Part shown: positions 10,378-20,649 of the stretch, one piece after another
How the letters are laid out: every line of letters begins with the position of its first letter
How positions within the stretch are numbered: the stretch's first letter is position 1
NCBI GenBank assembly: GCA_000151295.1
Contig: GG745349.1
Span: 507,411-531,132, forward strand
Length of the DNA: 23,722 nucleotides
DNA from: Allomyces macrogynus ATCC 38327
Taxonomy: Eukaryota > Blastocladiomycota > Blastocladiomycetes > Blastocladiales > Blastocladiaceae
Reading direction: 5' to 3'
Program-made: the position numbers and the translations under genes
The notes under the pieces: model-generated
The model's database searches: none
Seen by the model: the letters and a program-made list of their open reading frames with translations, nothing else
Told to the model about the DNA's origin: nothing

Positions 10378-13028
10378 TCAGCCATGAGCATGGTCGCCGC
10401 GCACATACCGATCACAAAACGCGCGCAACCCAGCGACCCTCCTCCGCACCCTCCCCTCCAACGCTGGCGCGCGGTGCGCTGCCAACCTCCCCGGCTCGCC
10501 ATCCTTCCACACCTGCACGCTCCCCACCTCGCCATGATCCATCACGAGCACGGGGCACAGCGACGGCCGCCCATGCGCGCACTGGAACGGGAACGTGGCC
10601 CTTGCCAGTGCAGCCAAGAGCGTGCGGCACGCGACGTCGTCGAGCACGTCCCCAAACATGATCGCCGACCGGCACGCCTTGGACTGGTACAGCGCGAGCA
10701 AGTGCGGCGGGACCGCGTGGTCTGACGAGTTTGGGGTCAGAATGTCGGCGAGGACAGCGCGAAGAGCGGCCGCGTCGCTTCCAAGTCGGTCGGCAAAGAG
10801 GGTCGGGACGGCGCGAACAACGACGGACGCGGAGCGGTGGGAAGGGAAGTAGGTGCTGCGCGCCGGTTCGTTGCTGTCGGCGACCTCAACGTGGAACCCC
10901 CACCGCGTGAGCGTATTAGAGCGCGCGGCTGCGGCCGCGCCGTTGGGCACGGCAAGAGTCACAGGCTCGGCTAACGGCGTCGCCTCGAGCGGCGCTGCCT
11001 TGGCCGCGTCCAGCAACTCCTCGAGCCGCACGCGCTCGTCGGCCGCGTGCTGGTCGACGGCAATAATCACCGTCATGGACCTGCGCGTCGCCGGGTCCGT
11101 GACTGTGTGCTTGCCGACGAGGAACTGGCCGTTCACTTGTGCGAGAAACTGCATGGCGGGAATGTCCTCGCGCCGGAGGTGGATCTCGGTCGTGCCGACG
11201 ATGCACGGGGGTCGGTGCACGGCTGGGAAAGGGCCGTCGTTGGCTGGACGCGGATCCGCGGCACCACTGGGTGGACAGCACGACGACGTCGACGCGGACA
11301 CACCGCTGCCGCCGCCGTCGGTCCACGAGATCGAGCTCATTGGTACCGCCGTCGCGCCAATCTTGCGACGTTTTAGCATCGACCGGTCGATCCGCGCCTC
11401 CTTGCTACTACCGCGCGAACCTGCGCCGTCGGTCGCAACCCAGTACGAGTTGCCTGACCGCGGGTCCACGTACACGCCGGAATCGACGCGCCGTGCCGTC
11501 GATTCAAGCGTCTTGACCATGCGGCGCGATTTCGGCACGCGTTCCCGGAACGACCGCGACGACGAGATGCCGAGCAGCGCGTGGGGTGCGGGTCCAGCGC
11601 TGGGTTGGCCAATGGGTGGAGATGGTGCCTCGGGCGTCGTGCCGTTGTGAGCGGGGACCGGGTCGTGGTCGGGCGACGCGTTGGAGAGTGCAGTCGTGAG
11701 CAGATCGATCAGCTTGACCTAAATACCATCCAAACAGGTGAGTCGAGCGTATTCACGAACCGACCAAACGAACGCATTCGCACCTCGTCGTCGGCCAAAT
11801 CGTAGTCGCACCGCACGTCGCAAATGAACCCCACGGGCACTGCATCCAAAGGCTTCGGTACGTGAGTGTGGTCGTCCCTCCACTCCACCGGACAGCGACC
11901 GCAACGCACCGAATCGAGCTGCGCCATCACCGCATCCAGGGCCACCTTGACCAGCTTGCCGCTCGACCGCGCGCGCTTATTCACAAACACGAGTCGGAGC
12001 AATTCGGGCGACGCAAACACATCCGCGTGCACGCGCACGGGGCCGCACGAGAACTCCACCCGACGCACGCCCTACCATCACGAGCGTCAGCGGGCTGGTC
12101 GTCTACATCCCTCCGTGAACCCCCGCACGTACCGTCAACCCCGCCCCACCCAACACCTGTGTCAACCTCTCGACCCTCCCCATCTTCCTCGGCAGCTCCA
12201 CCACCGTGACTCCTCCCCGCGCACGATCCCACAACGACAAATGCACTTGCGGTTCCATGATCGCGACCAGTTCCAAGCTCGCCGCGACGCGGTTTACTTC
12301 CTGCAGTGGCACGAGCAAGTTGCGGCGCACAGGGGATACGGGGAAGTATGTCGGTGCATTGCACGACTGTGCCCGTGAGTCGCGCGCTGCGCGCCGGCGT
12401 CGGGTGGGAGGGTGCTGGAGGACAGTGCGCCGGTTGGGCCGTAGATGCGCCGGTGCGCCGTGGGGGAGGTCGCGCGTTTGCTGGTGATTTGCACGAGGGC
12501 GATTTGCGCGATGGAGGCGAGGGCTATGTGGGAGGGCGGCGGTCTGAGGAGCATGGGGAGTGACGACGGGACGCGATCGTGGTCGGTTCGTACGGACCCT
12601 CGCCGCGGAATCCGTACGTCTCGCCCGCTTGGTTCGCGCCCTTGGATGAGTCTGGCCACGAGACGTGTTTGTGAGCAAGTGCTCGAGCCACTTGATCGTC
12701 GACAGAACCGCACGAACAGTGCCGCAAGAAAATCTTGTCCATGTCGTCCGGATGGCACCCGGCACCGTCGTCCTTGATGGTCACTTGGAACGCGACCAGG
12801 TCCATTTTCACGGCGACGCGCGTCGCGCCCGCATCAATCGCTGCCCGACAGGAGCGTTGGTGAGCGCAAAGTTGATCCATTTTAGTCGGGGGTGGATTGC
12901 ACACCATTATAGACGAGCTCAAGCACGAGGTCGGTCAGCGACGAAATGATGACCGCCGACCGCAAATGCTGCGCTTCGTGGTCGGGGAGCCGCGAGACTC
13001 GTCGTGAGATTGCAGCGGGTTGGGTCAT
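10378..13028 (-). CDS. MLH3: DNA mismatch-repair protein MLH3 (MutL homologue), with apparent frame breaks
   Basis: Pairs with MLH1 to form MutL-gamma, the nuclease that cuts double Holliday junctions to make meiotic crossovers. Exons: 13028-12905, 12840-12718, 12651-12598, 12523-12133, 12071-11784, 11718-10378 (about 772 aa). GHKL ATPase: E37/N41 in ELVYNAIDAGA, DDGAGCHPDDM, and YGFRGEALASIA made by splicing. Transducer domain: PVRRN and LRLVFVNKRAR. C-terminal domain: the metal-binding endonuclease motif DQHAADERVRLE, then ACRSAIMFGD and FPFQCAHGRPS. QCAHGRPS and the DQHA motif indicate MLH3 rather than MLH1 or PMS1. Oddity: exon 4 keeps homology in three successive frames (shifts near 12374-12382 and 12345-12358), a net +2 or -1 that no GT-AG intron explains. 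Either this allele is broken or the sequence has small indels. The ATG lies 2 nt after the RMI1 stop. Confidence 0.88.
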
Positions 13029-13030
13029 GG

Positions 13031-15643
13031 CTAGGATGGTTGCAGGTCGGGAAGTGCAGAATTAATATGATGCGGCATGGTATCGCAGCGACGTGCGAGC
13101 GACGCGTGTGAGGCGAAATGGGGTCCATCCGCAGCCGCGCACGGCCGTCGTTCGTGATTCGCAGCCTGATCTGACAACAACGCCGACTTCCTCGCCAAAC
13201 CGTCCGATTTCATTCCCACCCGACCCAACTCCCACTTGGCCCTCCCCTTCAGCGCCTTGGTCTGGAACGCGACCCCACCGGGATCCGGCCCGCGCGTCAA
13301 ATACACCGTATGCCCGACCAACGCTGGCACGAGACCCTTTTTCAGCGGCGTGAAGTGCGCCTGGTCGCGCGTCGCGCGCCACGCGTCCAGGTCGACAAAG
13401 TTGCCGAGCAAGGGCTCGTTGGCGATCGCGTAAAGAACCTCCCCGGCGGGCGCGGCTTGGAGAGGGATAATTGCTTGGACTTGTTTCTTGTTGCTCGGGT
13501 TTGGGCGAATGTGCATGCCGGTCTGGCCGATGGCAGTGCACTGGAGTGAAGAAAGGAGGGGTCAGTGGGATGAGAGCGAGGAGGGGGTGACGGAGAAAGA
13601 ACGCGGACCCTGAACGCGACGCGCTCGGGCAGCGGCGCGACGGCTGCCTGCGATGGAGCGGCTGTCGGCGCCGACAAACTCGACGTCGGCGGTGTCAGTG
13701 CCGGCTCGAGTCTCGACCGCTTGACCGGTGGTCGGCGCGCGTCATCGATTGATTCGCGCTTGACTCGTGCAGGTACCGCGACCGGGTTCGCTGCGTTGGA
13801 CGTGGGCGGTGTCGTCAAGACTGACTCGGCAGACCCGCGCATCGATGAGGTGCCGCTAGACACGGCGGACGATGTGCGAGGTGCAACGGCGCGCGGACGC
13901 AGGACGGTGCGGCCGGTTGGGCCGGTGGGGACTGTGGGCGGCGGGTCAGGCGGCAGTGGGAGCGGGTCTGAAGAGTCGGAGGAGGGCCAGGGGCTACTTT
14001 CGCGACATGGGCGTTTGGTCAGAGCGAAGGCACGGCAAGTGCAAATAGACAACAGCGAATGAGTAATGCCTTGTGTTACAATTGACAGTCATCGGCTCAA
14101 GTGCAATCGCGCCAAAAGTGCGATACCCAGAGTCGTGCGTGGGCGGCGGCACAGCCGGAGGAAACTTCGCAGCGGGCGGTGGTGGAGGAAAAGCAGAAGA
14201 TGGAGCAGAGGCGGCGCCGTTGCTCCATGATCTTGCAGGTGCCCATGCGGCCGGCGGTGGTGCAGATGCAGCTGGGGGCCGCGGTGGCGCCGAGACAGCA
14301 GAAGCTGGACGTGATCCATGAAGACGAGGGTGGAACGGGCTGCGGAGCAGCTTGCACAGCGTACAGTGACGGATCCGGACGCGGCAACTGCGGTGCCGCG
14401 GGTATTGGCGGTCGCGGCGGCGCGGGCGCTGGAGCGTCACCAGCCGGGGGCCATGTAGGAGCGTGTTGGGGTGGAGGAAGGGCGGGTCGCGGTGGAGAAG
14501 GTCGTGGAGGGACAGGGGGTTGTCGCGGCGGTGGCGGGAGCGGTGGAGGAGGTGCTGTTGGCCAAGCGGGAAGAGATTGAGGAGGAGGAGCCGGCGGCAG
14601 CGCGCCCGGCCACGGCAGTGGGGGAGGGCCGTCGTTGTCGTCGGCTTGCGCGTCAGCGAGCGAGGCAATCGGGAGAGGGGCCTCGTCTGGGTCCTCCGCG
14701 TCGGCCATGTCCGGCGGGGCGATCAAAAACTGGTTGGCCATCCGGTCGACGGGCCCGGGTGGTGCGCGCGCGGCGTTGGGGTGCTCGCGCAGACTGCAGA
14801 CGGCGGGGGTTCGCGTGTGAGCTGGACGAGGGTCTCAAACAGAGTCACGAACGCGAACGGTACACACCCGATCCTGGCCTTGAGGCGCGCAATCTGGTCC
14901 GGCAGGGTGACTTTGAGCTCCTCGACTTCGCCGCCGAGCAACTGCGTCGTCTCTGGCGTCAGGAACAACACGCCGCGCGAGCAGCGCGCGTTCTGGACGC
15001 GAATCTGCGCGGATCAAGCCGAAATGAGCGCGCGTCGGTGACGCAGTGTCGAGCACAGCGAGCCAGCCGGTGGTACCTTGGCGCCCAAGGGCATCAAGAG
15101 CGACAAGAACGGCATGGGCTGGTACTCCATGCCGACCAGGTCGGTGTGGCCGTCGGTCAAGTACAGCTTGAGCATCGTTCGCGGAATCGTCGGCGCGACT
15201 GCACGCACACGCGCACGTCCCCCTCCACGACCACCAGCAATGGGCGGTGGGGGCGGCGGCGGCTGCTCGTTGGCTGTGGCCTTGTTGAAGGCGAGCAGGG
15301 CTTCGAGCGCATCAACGACCCGGAGCGTCGACGCGCCGACTTCGTCAATGGCCATGATTTGCAACACGGCATCGCGAATGACCATGTTGGTGTGGTCAAA
15401 GCTGGCGGCATGTGGCGGCAAGGCGGGCACGGCGACGTGGCGCAGGTCGGCGAGCAAGTACTGATCGAGCACGAGCCGCTCCAAGTCGTATTGGTGGGAG
15501 GGCGGCGGGTCGGTGCTGGCACGCACAAACTTGAGGCATTGCGCGGGCCATTCGGGGTGGACGTGGATGCCGCGCGCGCGTAGGGCGTTGAGCACGGCGG
15601 GCAGCGCTGGGTCGTGGTTGCCGGCGGCGGCGGCATGGCTCAT
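13031..15643 (-). CDS. RMI1: RMI1, RecQ-mediated genome instability protein 1
   Basis: OB-fold subunit of the RecQ helicase-Top3-Rmi1 dissolvasome, which decatenates double Holliday junctions without crossover. Exons 15643-15077, 15004-14868, 14793-14365, 14231-14127, 13993-13609 and 13540-13031 are phase-consistent (710 aa; human about 625). The N-terminal half is secure: LRARGIHVHPEWPAQCL, LDQYLLADLRHV, LKLYLTDGHTDLVGMEYQPM, then across an intron GAKIRVQNARCSRGVLFL and TQLLGGEVEELK. These match the RMI1 N-terminal helices and OB1 core. A long proline-rich linker follows, then a C-terminal globular part (from 13540) starting IGQTGMHIRPNP that may be a second OB domain. The two 133-nt introns (14232-14364, 13994-14126) and the last 45 residues are tentative. 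It diverges from CSM1 across 336 bp. Confidence 0.82.
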
Positions 15644-15979
15644 CGTGGTCGACTGCACCGGGTTGCTGCCGCGTCCTGCACGGCGACTATGGCGACCATG
15701 GCCCCGGTTCGTCGAGGGGCGATCGAGCCGCTTGAGCTTGATTGTTCCTCGGGGGTCGATGGAGGCGGCGCGTCTCTCCAGTGGGCCATGCCGCGCCTGC
15801 CGGCGGTGGCAAGCCGCGCAGCATGACTTTGCCCACCGCACCTCACCGCACCCACCGCATCGGCATGTACCAGAGCCGCGCCAGCTCGTCGCTCTGATCT
15901 GGCCTTGGCCAAATTCCCGATCGACGACAGCGCTCACCACGGCGCACTCGAACGCAAAAGACTTGCCGCAAACAGTACC
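15644..15979. promoter_or_regulatory. Divergent RMI1-CSM1 promoter
   Basis: The 336 bp between the minus-strand RMI1 ATG (15643) and the plus-strand CSM1 ATG (15980) is the only upstream sequence available to either gene, so a bidirectional promoter is likely. Long open frames cross it in both directions, but they have no ATG-anchored homology and reflect low stop density in GC-rich DNA. No TATA box was noted. Confidence 0.5.
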
Positions 15980-17087
15980 ATGATCAACGGCGCCCCGTCG
16001 ACCGCGCCCGCGACTGCAAGCCCGACCCGCACCGCGGCCGCTGCGAATCCACCAAGCCCGTCCCATGCGATTCCCGGCACCAGTGTCCAAGCGCCAGCAC
16101 CAGCACCGGCACCGGAGGATGCCGCCGCTGCTGTAGTACCGTCTTCGCCACCTCGCCCGCCATCTCCGCCGGCCGTGCACGACGACGCCGTGGACGACCA
16201 CGACGACTATGCCATGGCCGAGGCCGCTGTCGGCGACGACAGCATCGACGACGATGGCATCAACACCACGTTTAAGTACCACAAGGTCATCCAGACCGAC
16301 GCGCTCGCCGCCAACATGGCCGTCATCGAGCAGGAGAACGAGGACCTGCGTGCGGCCTTGCGCGCCGCCTACCTCGAGATTGAGCGGCAGCGGGCCGTGA
16401 TTGACGAGTTGCGTGCGCACAATGAGCTCGAGGACGAGCTGGCGATCGCCAAGGAGACGATCAACAGTACGCTTTCCTGCAGGACTGGTCCCATTCATCC
16501 CATGTTGCCGACTCTGACCCTCCCCTTCAACAGTCTCCGAAGCCGCGCGCCTACAAGTCGTGCAAGAGAACCGCGATCTTCAGCACCAAGTCGACACACT
16601 GCACGAGTCGCACGACGCGCTCGCCGCCGAAAACACGCACCTCCGCGGCCAACTCATTTCCGCCGGGATCACTCCGACCGACATGGACGACGACGACGAC
16701 GCCACGACCGGCCCGCTAGCCGAGGCGCAGTACCTGCTCAACGTCTTCACGAAACTCACAAAACTGCACGTCTCGATCACCGACCACGGCGCCGTGCGGT
16801 GCGCGCAGCACCTCGACGACGACGGCGGCGTAGTCGTCTTTGAATTGACGCCATTTACCAACAGCCACCAGGTGGACAGGCGGCAAACGCTGACGAATAA
16901 CCGCCGAGAGACGTTGGCGCGTGCAGCGCAGAACGACGCGTTCCAGTTTGACCCGATCTCGGCGCCCGACTGGTGCCCGCCGTTCAAGTCGCTCACGTTC
17001 CCGCAGGATAACGCCGCCGAGTTGTACCGGTTCTTGCTCATGCAGATCAACGAGGCCGTGGCCGCGGCGGCAGGGGCGCAGCAGTAA
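15980..17087 (+). CDS. CSM1: Csm1/Pcs1-type monopolin subunit
   Basis: Csm1 (Pcs1 in fission yeast) forms V-shaped homodimers that crosslink kinetochores: sister co-orientation in meiosis I in budding yeast, prevention of merotelic attachment in fission yeast, and rDNA cohesion. Exons 15980-16466 and 16534-17087 (67-nt intron, phase 1) give 346 aa. Layout: Pro/Ala/Asp-rich disordered start (about 1-95); long coiled coil (about 100-225, for example MAVIEQENEDLRAALRAAY and VVQENRDLQHQVDTLHES); then a C-terminal globular domain with LLNVFTKLTKLHVSI, a buried strand VVVFELTPF and the closing APDWCPPFKSLTFPQD segment, followed by a helix ending in an Ala tract. Coiled coil plus this RWD-like cap with SLTFPQDNA...YRFLLMQI is the Csm1 arrangement; SPC24/SPC25 are similar in shape but less so in sequence. 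Start chosen at the first ATG. Confidence 0.72.
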
Positions 17088-17115
17088 AGTATTTGGTGTT
17101 GAACATGTCGACATT

Positions 17116-17121
17116 TTTATT
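17116..17121 (-). terminator. Putative poly(A) signal AATAAA for INTS7
   Basis: The minus strand reads AATAAA about 56 nt beyond the INTS7 stop codon (17177-17179), inside the 89-bp gap between two convergent genes. Position and hexamer fit a cleavage signal. If used, the INTS7 transcript would end very near, or overlap, the CSM1 3' end on the other strand. Confidence 0.5.
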
Positions 17122-17176
17122 TGGCCACCTGTTCTGGACCTTTGTGCCACGCCGGGCCACCATCCGCGCGACCCTC

Positions 17177-20100
17177 TCACGGGTTCCCGACCATATGCAC
17201 GCCAAACTCCTCGACACGGCTGCACTCCCACCACCCGGGCTCGAACTCGGCCGCGTCGGTCGGCGGCATTCGCAGCCGCGTGATCAGCGTCACATACACG
17301 AGTCCGCCCTGCTGCCCATGCACCGCTGAGGCCAGCACGGGCGCCGGAATCGCAACGGCTTGCCGGAACGTCCGGTGCGTGAGCTCGATCGCGTAGGTCT
17401 GGTGCCAGTGCACGTGCAGGTAGTGCTTGAGATGCGCCAAGGGCTACAGACCGACAGATTGGCGGTCAGAACACAGAGTCGGTCGTCGTGGGAGGGAGCC
17501 GGGAGAATTTCCATACCGCATGTGTCAGCGTCGTGAGGGCAAACACGCGCTGGCGCCGCGCAAGGTCCGTGGTCAGCGCGCGCCGCAGCGAGTTGGGCGA
17601 GACGAGCACGAGCAGCTCGCCGCGCTCAAATGGTGGAAGCGTGTGGCCCTTGAGAAAGAGCGTTTGACCAAACACTTGGAAGGTCGCGTCGCACCGGAGC
17701 GGGACCGTGAGTGGTTGCTTGACCGAGACCATCGGCGTCACCGACACCTACGTCGTGTCATTTCAAGATCAGTCCTTGTCTCCACATGGCGGCCACGAAC
17801 CCAAGAGACGACGCGCACCTCGACGTTCCAGTAACAAAACGTGCGCAAGTAATATGGCGGCACCGCGCCCAAGAACATGACCAGCCGCTCCATCTCATCT
17901 CTGACCATGGTCCCACCACGCACGACGTCCTCGAACGCGGCGCCACCGACGGCGGCCGCAGTCCACTGCTCGATCGCGGCGCCGGCCTGCGCCATCAGTT
18001 GCGCGCGCTGCCTCAGCACCAACCGCGACACCGCATCCATATCCTGGAAACTCGTGACGAGGTACTCGTACCGGCACCCGAGGTCGCGGCACTGCACGAC
18101 CAGCTCGCCGATCGTCTGCACCGCCGACCGCACGACCAGGCGCAGGCCCGCGGGCGGCCGCGCCTCCGTCCGCGGCCACAGCCGCATGCATTCGCTCAGC
18201 GCCGCGCGGACAACGGGCACGATTGCGGCCACATCGGCGTCGACCGCGAGCAACGCCGCTTGGAACGCGACGACTTCCGGTTCCAGCAATGCCGCCGCCG
18301 CGCGCCACGCGGATTCGGCTGCGACCGCGTCGCGCGCGAATGCCGCGGCCTGTCCTACCGCGACGTGCGCGAGGTGCCGCGTCCAGTGCTCAACGCGTTT
18401 CGACCGCGCGGCCTGTGCGAGCGCGAGCAGCGTCATCGACGCGGCCGACTTCCACGCGTGGCTCGCTCTGGGCTCCAACACGGCCGTGCAAGCCACGCGG
18501 AACGCGTGCCACGGTCCCAGCATCGCAATCAAGGGCGGAACGTCGGCCGCCGCACCGGTAGGCCACCGGAACGGCGTGCCCTGCACCGGCGCCGCTTCCG
18601 CGCGGTGCATGAGCGCGCGCACGAGCCAGGTCGCGATGTCCGTGGCCGCAGGCGCCCGACGCCCGTCTTGTCCACGGCGCTGACCCTGGAACGCGGCGAA
18701 ATCGAGCACCGCCTGCCACTCGTCGGCCGCGAGCGCGGCCGCGCCGCCCGCAGCGGCGGAGTTGGTCGCGGCAAGCAAACGCGCGACGGCCGCGAGCGAC
18801 CGCGCATAGACGACGTTCTCGTCATCGGCCGATTCCGGGTGCGCAATCAGGCACTTGAACAGGTGCCGCACAACGTCCGCGGCCACGGCCGGATCGCTCG
18901 CCTGTGCGGCGGCGACGAGCGCGCGAGTGCGCGCGCGCGTGTAGTCCACTTGGTCCCCTTGACGCCCGTGCGCGTCGGTGCCCGCGGTCATCCATACGGG
19001 CGCGGTCACGGTCTTGACGACGTTGGCGCCCTCGAGGAGCGGGACCGACGCCGCGACGAGAGCGAGCGCCGTGCAGTCGTGCGGGTCGCCCGTCATCAAC
19101 TTGATTTGGAATGCGGGCGTTTCGTCGGCGGGCGTGCGCTGCGCAATGCCCATGGCGATTCGGCGTACCGCGGCGAGGACTTTTGGGTGTGCGCCGTCGC
19201 CGCCGTCCTTGACGAACTTCATCACTTTGGTGTGCTCGCACCGTGCGAGGACGGATGGGAAGGCGGCGAGCGTTTCGGCGGCACAGTATTGCAAGAGCGG
19301 GGAAGCGCTCTGCGCGCCCCGCTCGATCACAGCCACGTCGTCGTCGGTGACGGTCGGTAGGCGCCGGATTACGGCGAGGACCGTGCACTCGAGGTACCGC
19401 CGCAACTTGACGCGGTCGCGGTCCTTGTCGCCCATGGCGGTGGGCGACAAGACGTCACCCACCATGGGGCGCTCGACGAGCGCGCGTGCGCGGTTCTGGT
19501 CAATGTCGTTGATCCACGCGAGCAGCGTGTCCTTGAGCTGTGCAACGACCGCAAACGGGCCCTGGACGTGGCCAACGAGCAGGAGCGCGACGCGCTGCCG
19601 CACGAGTGGCAGGTCCTCGAAATGCGCAAACAGCCAGTCGGCAAAGAACCCCGCGAACGCGGCGCTTTGCTTGATCAATGCGCGCGCGAGCGTGGTCGCC
19701 GCGGTAAACTCGACGTCGCTGCGGAAAAAGCACAGCATCGTGTAGTGGAACGCGAGCTCGCAATCGCTCATGATGGGCATCGTGTGGCCGAGGATTCTAG
19801 ACGCGAACAAGCGCGCGTCAGTTTGGATCCATCTGGGCGGAAGACAAGATTGAGACGTCCCGTACCGTAACGTCCAAACCCACGTCTCTGGACTGTTCTG
19901 GTCGAAGCACTTGAGCAGCGTCTGCGCAAAGATTTCGGGACGCACGCCCTGAATCCGCGGCAGCGCAAACTCGAGTTTGCGCATGAGCTCGACGAGAACG
20001 AGGCATTTCGTCGAGTCTGCCGCTCCGCTACCGTCGAGCGATGAGTTGCGCCTTCTCCACTCATAACCGTCGATGCGCAGCGCTGGACGCACCTCGCCTC

Positions 20101-20277
20101 GAGAAAATCGCGAAAGATGCGGTCAAACACATGCACGATCAGCGGCGGGTAAGGCGCGTGCTGGACAATGTCGAGAATTTGCGGGACGTGGTGGCTGATA
20201 CCGCCGCGCGGGATGGCCTCGAGTTGCGCGAGCCCTTGGTCGAGCTGCGTGTTGTGCGCGCCGTTGACGACCACCAT
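17177..20277 (-). CDS. INTS7: Integrator complex subunit 7 (INTS7)-like HEAT-repeat protein
   Basis: INTS7 is a scaffold subunit of Integrator, the nuclear complex that cleaves snRNA 3' ends and attenuates paused RNA polymerase II. Exons 20277-20093, 20027-17819, 17747-17517 and 17443-17177 give 963 aa, almost the human length (962). Recognition: QLDQGLAQLEAIPRGG at the start (family: LDKGLRS), DARLFASRILG (family: A...R.LG), a block ending SAAFAGFFADWL, and VMKFVKDGGDGAHPKVLAAVRRIAM followed by QRTP, matching the 'KNDP.KAVKR.A...L...TP' signature. The rest is alpha-helical, alanine-rich HEAT-like sequence. The C-terminal domain (from about 850) is beta-rich: YYLRTFCYWNVEV, SVTPMVSVKQPL. A further 78-nt in-frame intron at 19833-19910 (GTGCTT..CCCAG) is possible and improves the alignment (937 aa). 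An antisense frame of over 500 codons across it is a shadow. Confidence 0.78.
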
Positions 20278-20649
20278 GGTCGTGATCACAGTTAATCAAG
20301 TTGGCCAGGCGATGCTGTTCGTGTGGCCGCGCGATCGTTTTGCGACAAGTTGTGAAGTTGTGGTCCAAGAGCACTTGCACAGTCGGAGCTTGTCCTCAAC
20401 GACTCGCCGGTGTGCGCGCGACACGTAGAGAAGTGATCGAGAACAAGACTCGCGCAGCCCGACTCGACTGTCGCGTCCTGAGCCTCTGACTAGGATGATG
20501 AAGGGGTGCTCGCGACTGTTTTACTGTCGCGACCTCGGCCAGCGAAGGGGGCGATCCAAACGAGAATCATCGCCACGGATTGTGTCGCCTGTCCTGCTGC
20601 TCACACTCTTGATCATCACACAAACACAAACGTCGCGTCGATGGTCATT
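20278..20649. promoter_or_regulatory. INTS7 upstream region / MED9 3' flank
   Basis: This 372-bp stretch lies upstream of the INTS7 ATG and downstream of the MED9-like stop (same strand). It should hold the INTS7 promoter and the MED9 cleavage site. Frames crossing it carry no recognisable domain. The minus-strand hexamer AATAAA overlaps the MED9 stop codon (20649-20654), which is unusually early for a poly(A) signal. Confidence 0.4.

Noticed and set aside
10378..11718. MLH1 or PMS1 identity for the MutL gene
   Set aside because: PMS1/PMS2 end in a CPHGRP motif and MLH1 has a different C terminus without this nuclease motif; QCAHGRPS with DQHAADERVRLE fits MLH3.
14471..15583. Plus-strand open frame of 370 codons across RMI1
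   Set aside because: Arg-rich composition with no domain, opposite a supported RMI1 reading frame.
15014..16498. Single 494-codon minus-strand frame extending upstream of RMI1
   Set aside because: Only the part from the ATG at 15643 is homologous to RMI1; the upstream part is antisense to CSM1 exon 1 and low-complexity.
15980..17087. SPC25 or another Ndc80-complex subunit for the coiled-coil gene
   Set aside because: Same coiled-coil plus RWD-like shape, but the SLTFPQDNA...YRFLLMQI ending resembles Csm1/Pcs1 more closely.
17786..19360. Open frame of more than 500 codons on the plus strand, antisense to INTS7
   Set aside because: Arg/Pro/His-rich, no domain, and exactly complementary to a well-supported gene; stop-poor antisense frames are expected in GC-rich coding DNA.
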